Assembly: GCA_015847255.1 (NCBI GenBank)
Contig: JADLZK010008795.1
Location: 496,001 to 560,000 of the forward strand
Direction: 5' to 3'
Length of the DNA: 64,000 nucleotides
DNA from: Hyparrhenia diplandra
Taxonomy: Eukaryota; Streptophyta; Magnoliopsida; Poales; Poaceae
Shown: in pieces, positions 59,790 to 64,000 of the stretch
How positions within the stretch are numbered: the stretch's first letter is position 1
How the letters are laid out: every line of letters begins with the position of its first letter
Translations under genes and position numbers: made by a program
The notes under the pieces: generated by a model
Told to the model about the DNA's origin: nothing
Databases searched by the model: none
Seen by the model: only the letters and a program-made list of their open reading frames with translations

Positions 59790-61763
59790 GGGAATTCGGT
59801 GATTCTACCGTTGTTTTTAAACCTCCATGGTGATTTTACCCTCATTTTTTTTCACTTTGCATTTTGACCCTCGTTTTTTCCAAATGAAACCTCCCTCTAC
59901 CCCTATTTCTTAACACCGTTGGTACCGGTCTTATTAAAGGACGAAAAAGATGGGCAGTCAAAAGACAGAAATACCCCTTGGGCCAGCGGGTCGCACACTT
60001 TCGCACAGACGAGCGCGGTACCCCGTCTGGCGTGCCCCAGTCGTGGTACCCATCCCGTCCGGAGCTCTCAGAGTCGGCCGTCGGGAGGCAGGGCCGGCCC
60101 TAACTTTTTAGAGGCCGGGCGAAACCTAAATTTGAGGGCCCTATATGCACATAAATATGAACAACACACTTATATATAAGAGTGTTAATGGTAAACACTG
60201 AAAACAATTCATACATATTATTTTTTAAAAAATGGCATTGCTCGATGTGAAGTTGTCATTAAATGATGGTATTTTGGTTCCTCAACAACAATCTCACCAA
60301 CTTGTTTGGATCTCTTGCAACGCTTGAATTATTCTTAAAAGAACTTATATGTATATATGGACCATCTTTGTGATCATAGTAATTCATTTACTCGTGCTTG
60401 CTTTTTTTTCCCCCTTTTCACTATTGGAACACCAGAAAATTGGTTTCTCTCAAGTTGGGGTGATTTTAGCTTTTTTTGGAGCCTAGAGGAGTACTACATA
60501 TGCTCATGGGGCATACGACATACCTGGTGTCCAGTCGGAACTACGCCTAGTGTCATTTTAGACATGAGAGTGCGAGATGGCCGACCACCCACCACTGTTG
60601 CCCGTTGGGTCATCGGTTGATCACATCGGCATCACAACTGTTGCCCGTTTTAGACATGAGAGTGCGAGATAGCAGGCTAGCATTAGCGTGTAGATAGAAA
60701 CGACTGAAACTGCGCTGCTGGCTAACCAAGCAATGAATACTACTGAATACTCCCTCCTTCCCATTTTACCCGGTGTGAGAGGCCGAGAGCTATGAGTACA
60801 GGTACTACCAAGGAGCTAGGAGCTACCGGGGTTTGTGAAGCCGCATTAAGTACCTACTCGAACAGCGCCACGCCACCGGCCACGAGCCCTTAATTGCGTT
60901 CGGTTAGGATTCTGCATGCAGTCCAGTTTGCTTCCCATCATTTCCCTCAACTAGTCCTTCTAAGCAATGGAAACGAAAATGAAATTTGAGCGCTCATTTC
61001 CTCTCCATCAGTATACTTACTCTATACGTATATACCACCAGGATGGGGCCCCATGGGATTGGGGGCCCGGGGCGACTGCCCCATCCGCCCGCCCTCAGGG
61101 CCGGCACTGTCGGGAGGTGTCCCCGTCGCTAGGCCATGTCCTTCTCCCACATCTCCTACGTGCCTCTCCCCTTCGGGTCACCTCCTCCCCATCCCTGGCG
61201 CGTGCAGCATGAAAGCAGCCCACAACGCGTGCTAGGGTTTCAAGCGGCAGTGGTGGCGACCCTCTCGTCTTTCTCTCGATCTCCTCGTTGTAATCCTCGG
61301 CGGTGCTGCTCTATGTTGTCCCTCTCTTGTCGCCCACCCCCTCTCCACGCCCCTCACCCCCCGGCGAGTGCGCAGCATGAGGAACGAAAATTAGGGTTCC
61401 AGCCAGCGGTGGTGGTGGTGCTCCCAGCGGCTGGCAATGGTGTGCTCCCGCACGCGACCCCTCTCTCGTCATCATCCTCACCCCGGGACAACCACCATGG
61501 AAGAGACATTGAACATGAAGGTGGCTGGAGGTTGAAGGAAAATCTAACAACTAGGCCCACATGTCGGTGAAGGTGGAGGGAGGAAGCGGCGGGGTAGACT
61601 TGTCCTTTTCCCAAAAGTTAACACCGTTAGGTATACTTAACAGACCAGTGGTTGACTCTTCCTTCGTTTTAAAAAACAGTGAGGGTAAAAGACACAAAGT
61701 TAAAAAAACAAGGGTAAAATCACCATTGAGACTAAAACCGGGGGTAGAAACACCAAAAAACCC
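59790..61763. mobile_element. MULE-like TIR element next to WSD exon 4
   Basis: The left end (59790-59925) and the right end (61630-61763, inverted) share GGTGATTTTACCCT, ACTTTG, TTTTACCCTC-like and TAACACCGTT in the same order, a TIR of about 135 bp. Both ends start GGG. The 9-bp flanks TACAACTTA and TACAAGCGA agree at 6 of 9 positions, so the TSD is weak. About 950 bp remain after removing the hAT element. Confidence 0.65.
60089..61109. mobile_element. non-autonomous hAT element with 8-bp TSD
   Basis: Starts CAGGGCCGGCCCTAAC; the other end read inverted is CAGTGCCGGCCCTGAG. A perfect 8-bp TSD TCGGGAGG lies at 60081-60088 and 61110-61117. GGGCCC-rich subterminal sequence is typical of this grass hAT group. 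No transposase. It is nested in the MULE-like element. Confidence 0.93.
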
Positions 61764-61929
61764 TACAAGCGAACCTACACCCACTACCTCTATGAGCGTC
61801 TTTGAAGACAATAACGTGGGCTATAGGACCTAGAACCACTAGGCTACAGCCGTCGCACAACAAATGTATTTCTGATTCCTCGTTTTGCATTCTTATATTT
61901 TGAAAGTCATTTTTGAACTGTGGTAGTTT

Positions 61930-62203
61930 GAGCCTGTTTAGTTCTCATGCAATGTCAAAAAGTGATCCTAAAAAGTGCTACAAGTACCTATCACATCGAA
62001 TCTCCCGGCGCATGCATGAAATATTAAATGTAATTAAATAAAAAACTAATTGCACAGTTTGGCTGAAAAATGTGAGACAAATCTCTTGAGCATAGTTAGT
62101 CTATAGTTGGACAATAATTACCAAATACAAAGCGAAAAATGCTACAATGCATGATCAAAACCCAAAATATTTTAGGTTGCATGGTAAGTAAAAACAAGCC
62201 CTC
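61930..62203. mobile_element. MITE related to that at 4303-4567
   Basis: Imperfect terminal inverted repeats (GAGCCTGTTTAG / GAGGGCTTGTTTTT inverted, both followed by CATGCAA), with interior words AACTAATTGCACAGTTTGG and GTTAGTCTATAGTTGGACAA that recur in an abundant panicoid MITE family as I recall it. Confidence 0.65.
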
Positions 62204-62373
62204 AGCTAAGCCAAAATAGCAAACTATATAGCAGAAGAGATGTGTGATGCAGGTAGGATGAGCTCAGCTATGTCGTCGAACGTAACATATACCCTTTATC
62301 CGAAATAATAATCATCTCTGACCTAAATAAATTAAAAGCATACAATATAGATTTTGACGCTTGACTTCTCTTA

Positions 62374-62648
62374 GAGCCTATTTGGATTCCTTTATTGGAG
62401 AAATTGGAATCTACTTAAGAAATTAGGCTATTTGGCTTGAAATTTGAGATTCCATAACTTTCCAAAGTTCACATATAAGCCTATCTCAAATTCATAGGGT
62501 GGGAGATGAGAAATGCATTTTATAGATATTCTTCTTCTCTGGCTTAAGTAAATGTTGTAGACTTTAATTACTTAACAGATTCTATAGATTTTTCTTCCAC
62601 AACTATAGTTTATACAATAAATTTAATTTCAAGTATCCAAACGTGACC
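62374..62648. mobile_element. possible MITE
   Basis: GAGCCTATTTGGATT at the left and (inverted) GGTCACGTTTGGATA at the right; AT-rich interior. TSD not resolved. Confidence 0.4.
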
Positions 62649-62802
62649 TTATAATATTTAGTTAATTGCTAAAAATATCAATATCATCTCATAAATTCAT
62701 TGATGCAAGTCTATTCATCGAAGCGACTTTGCATATATAATTTGATGAGACTCATTGTTGGTCAAACAATAAAGTTTTTCTCTTATCAATATAATTATCA
62801 TT

Positions 62803-63538
62803 CACTACCGAAATCGGCAAAGAGGCTCTTTGCCAAGTGTATTTTTCAGGCACTTTCGACAAAGAGGGGTCTTTGCCAAGTGCCAAATAAAAACAAATGA
62901 AAAAAAAAACACTTGACAAAGAGTTGCCGAGTGTCAAAAGAAGCACTTGACAAAGAGTTTTTTGCCAAGTGTCTTTTTTTTGGCACTCGGCAAAACAGTT
63001 TTTCAAAAACAGTTTTTTTATGGTCATAAACGAGTTCAAATAAAAACGTTTTCAACTACAAAGTTTCATAACTTCTCAAAATCTATAAAGTTTAATTTGG
63101 TCATTTCTTCATTGGATAAAGCATTAGTAACGTGTTCAAAAAAATCTACGTCTCTCTCATATCATCTCATAGTTTCACGGAACTAGAATACAAATTAACA
63201 AGATTTCTGAGCAATGTTATTAACACTTTTTAAATGAATAAATGACCAATGTAAACTTTGTAAATCTCAAAAACCTATGAACCTTTATAAAAGATTTTTT
63301 TTGATTTGAATTCATCTTGTCATGCAAAACAAGATCTATATCTCTCCAATTTGAAATTTGAATTTTTCAAATGACCTCGGATGGAAAAACTTACTAAATA
63401 AAAATTGTATATCTAGAAAAGTTATAAAACTCCGTAGTTGACAACTTTTTTATTTGAATTCATTTAGGACCTCAAAAAGCGATATGAAAAAACTTCTTTG
63501 CCGAGTGCCAATAAAAGGCCCTCGGTAAAGACCCTCTT
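62803..63538. mobile_element. CACTA element terminus, broken by a LINE
   Basis: Begins CACTACCGAAATCGGC and is followed by several copies of TTTGCCGAGTGCC/CTTGACAAAGAGTTG-type subterminal repeats in both orientations, a hallmark of one grass CACTA family. The other terminus is not in the window. It is cut near 63538. Confidence 0.75.
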
Positions 63539-64000
63539 TATTAGATTAAAGGCATTTGCCCGACTTTATTGAAAGCTTATCAAACACCCAAGACCATTAA
63601 TTTGGTTAGAAACCGGGATAGAAGTTTTAAAGCACTCAAAAGCGCCCAACCGACATCTACTTCTAACAAGTTTATACCTCACACTTAACCACGACCTCTA
63701 ACCCACGTAACACGATAAATTCAACACAAAGTAAAGGCAACAACCCTTTAGGCTAGCTTATTACAAGATATGAAAACAAAAAACGACAGGCTAGGCTTAG
63801 CAAGGCGTTGGGTCTTTTAGGTTGCATTTGCGGCGGCCGGTGGAGCATCTCCTCCGCCAGCGGCTCCATCTTCTTCTTGATGAGTGGCCTCCACGACTTT
63901 AGCAAGATGATCATCTTGTGCACAATCCCTTTAGGCGACGCCCGGGATCTTCTTGTTGATGGCCATATCTTTCCTTGTCTTCCAAAGAGTCCAAAGCGCT
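63539..64000 (-). mobile_element. LINE 3' end inserted in the CACTA element, partial
   Basis: On the minus strand the window edge reads ALWTLWKTRKDMAINKKIPG, resembling the C-terminal end of plant LINE ORF2 after the zinc-binding domain. It is followed by non-coding 3' sequence ending near TTTAATCTAATAAA at 63539. The 5' part lies beyond the window. Confidence 0.6.

Noticed and set aside
59781..61772. Clean 9-bp TSD for the MULE-like element
   Set aside because: The flanks TACAACTTA and TACAAGCGA agree at only 6 of 9 positions, so it is noted as weak and not claimed.

Overview
This is nuclear DNA of a grass (Poaceae), probably a panicoid. The intron-split plant genes, grass-type SINEs and LINEs, MULE, hAT and CACTA elements with correct target-site duplications (TSDs), and a Ty3/gypsy-like LTR element primed by tRNA-Asp all point that way. 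The species cannot be fixed from sequence alone. No prokaryotic, organellar or CRISPR features were seen.

Region 1 (1-25 kb) is a tandem array of three leucine-rich-repeat receptor kinase genes, all on the minus strand: A 467-3775, B 12727-15963, C 18394-21518. They belong to the subfamily XI, HAESA-like/HSL3-like type, and each has one intron just before the kinase APE motif. C is the only copy whose reading frame is open. A and B each carry a single-base deletion relative to the other copies. B is a mosaic: its 5' flank and N-terminal half match A, and its C-terminal half matches C. The array has been invaded by a 5.7 kb gene-carrying Mutator-like element between A and B, two tRNA-derived SINEs, a SINE remnant, a LINE remnant and several MITEs.

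Region 2 (25-30 kb) holds two ordinary genes. One is a small conserved plant protein of unknown function (25503-26050, +). The other is a CMC4-like twin CX9C mitochondrial intermembrane-space protein (28912-29797, -), which seems to have a spliced 3' UTR.

Region 3 (30.8-47 kb) is a nested repeat block. A 13.65 kb non-autonomous LTR retrotransposon (31627-45276, TSD GCTAC) splits an older GC-rich sequence. It contains a 3.8 kb probable solo LTR (TSD AACTA), and its right LTR contains a 1.8 kb probable solo LTR of a related family (TSD GTAGA).

Region 4 (47-57 kb) is repeat-rich. It holds a 5'-truncated LINE, a 23-bp micro-retroinsertion, a FAR1-type MULE with a decayed transposase (50696-54687) that itself hosts a complete 1.3 kb CACTA element (TSD ATC), and a further TIR element whose right end is tandemly triplicated.

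Region 5 (57.3-64 kb) carries a WSD1-like wax ester synthase/DGAT gene (58079-59730, +). It has a frameshift in exon 4 and no recognisable 3' exons in the window. Directly downstream is a MULE-like element that contains a hAT element (TSD TCGGGAGG). The window ends in a CACTA terminus interrupted by a LINE 3' end.

How it works together: the RLK array is a birth-and-death receptor cluster reshaped by gene conversion, and most of the rest is transposon nesting whose relative order can be read from TSDs. I found no convincing new multi-gene system. The most consequential observation is that four of the five host genes with recognisable products carry single-base homopolymer-type indels. That raises a real question of sequence accuracy versus pseudogenisation.
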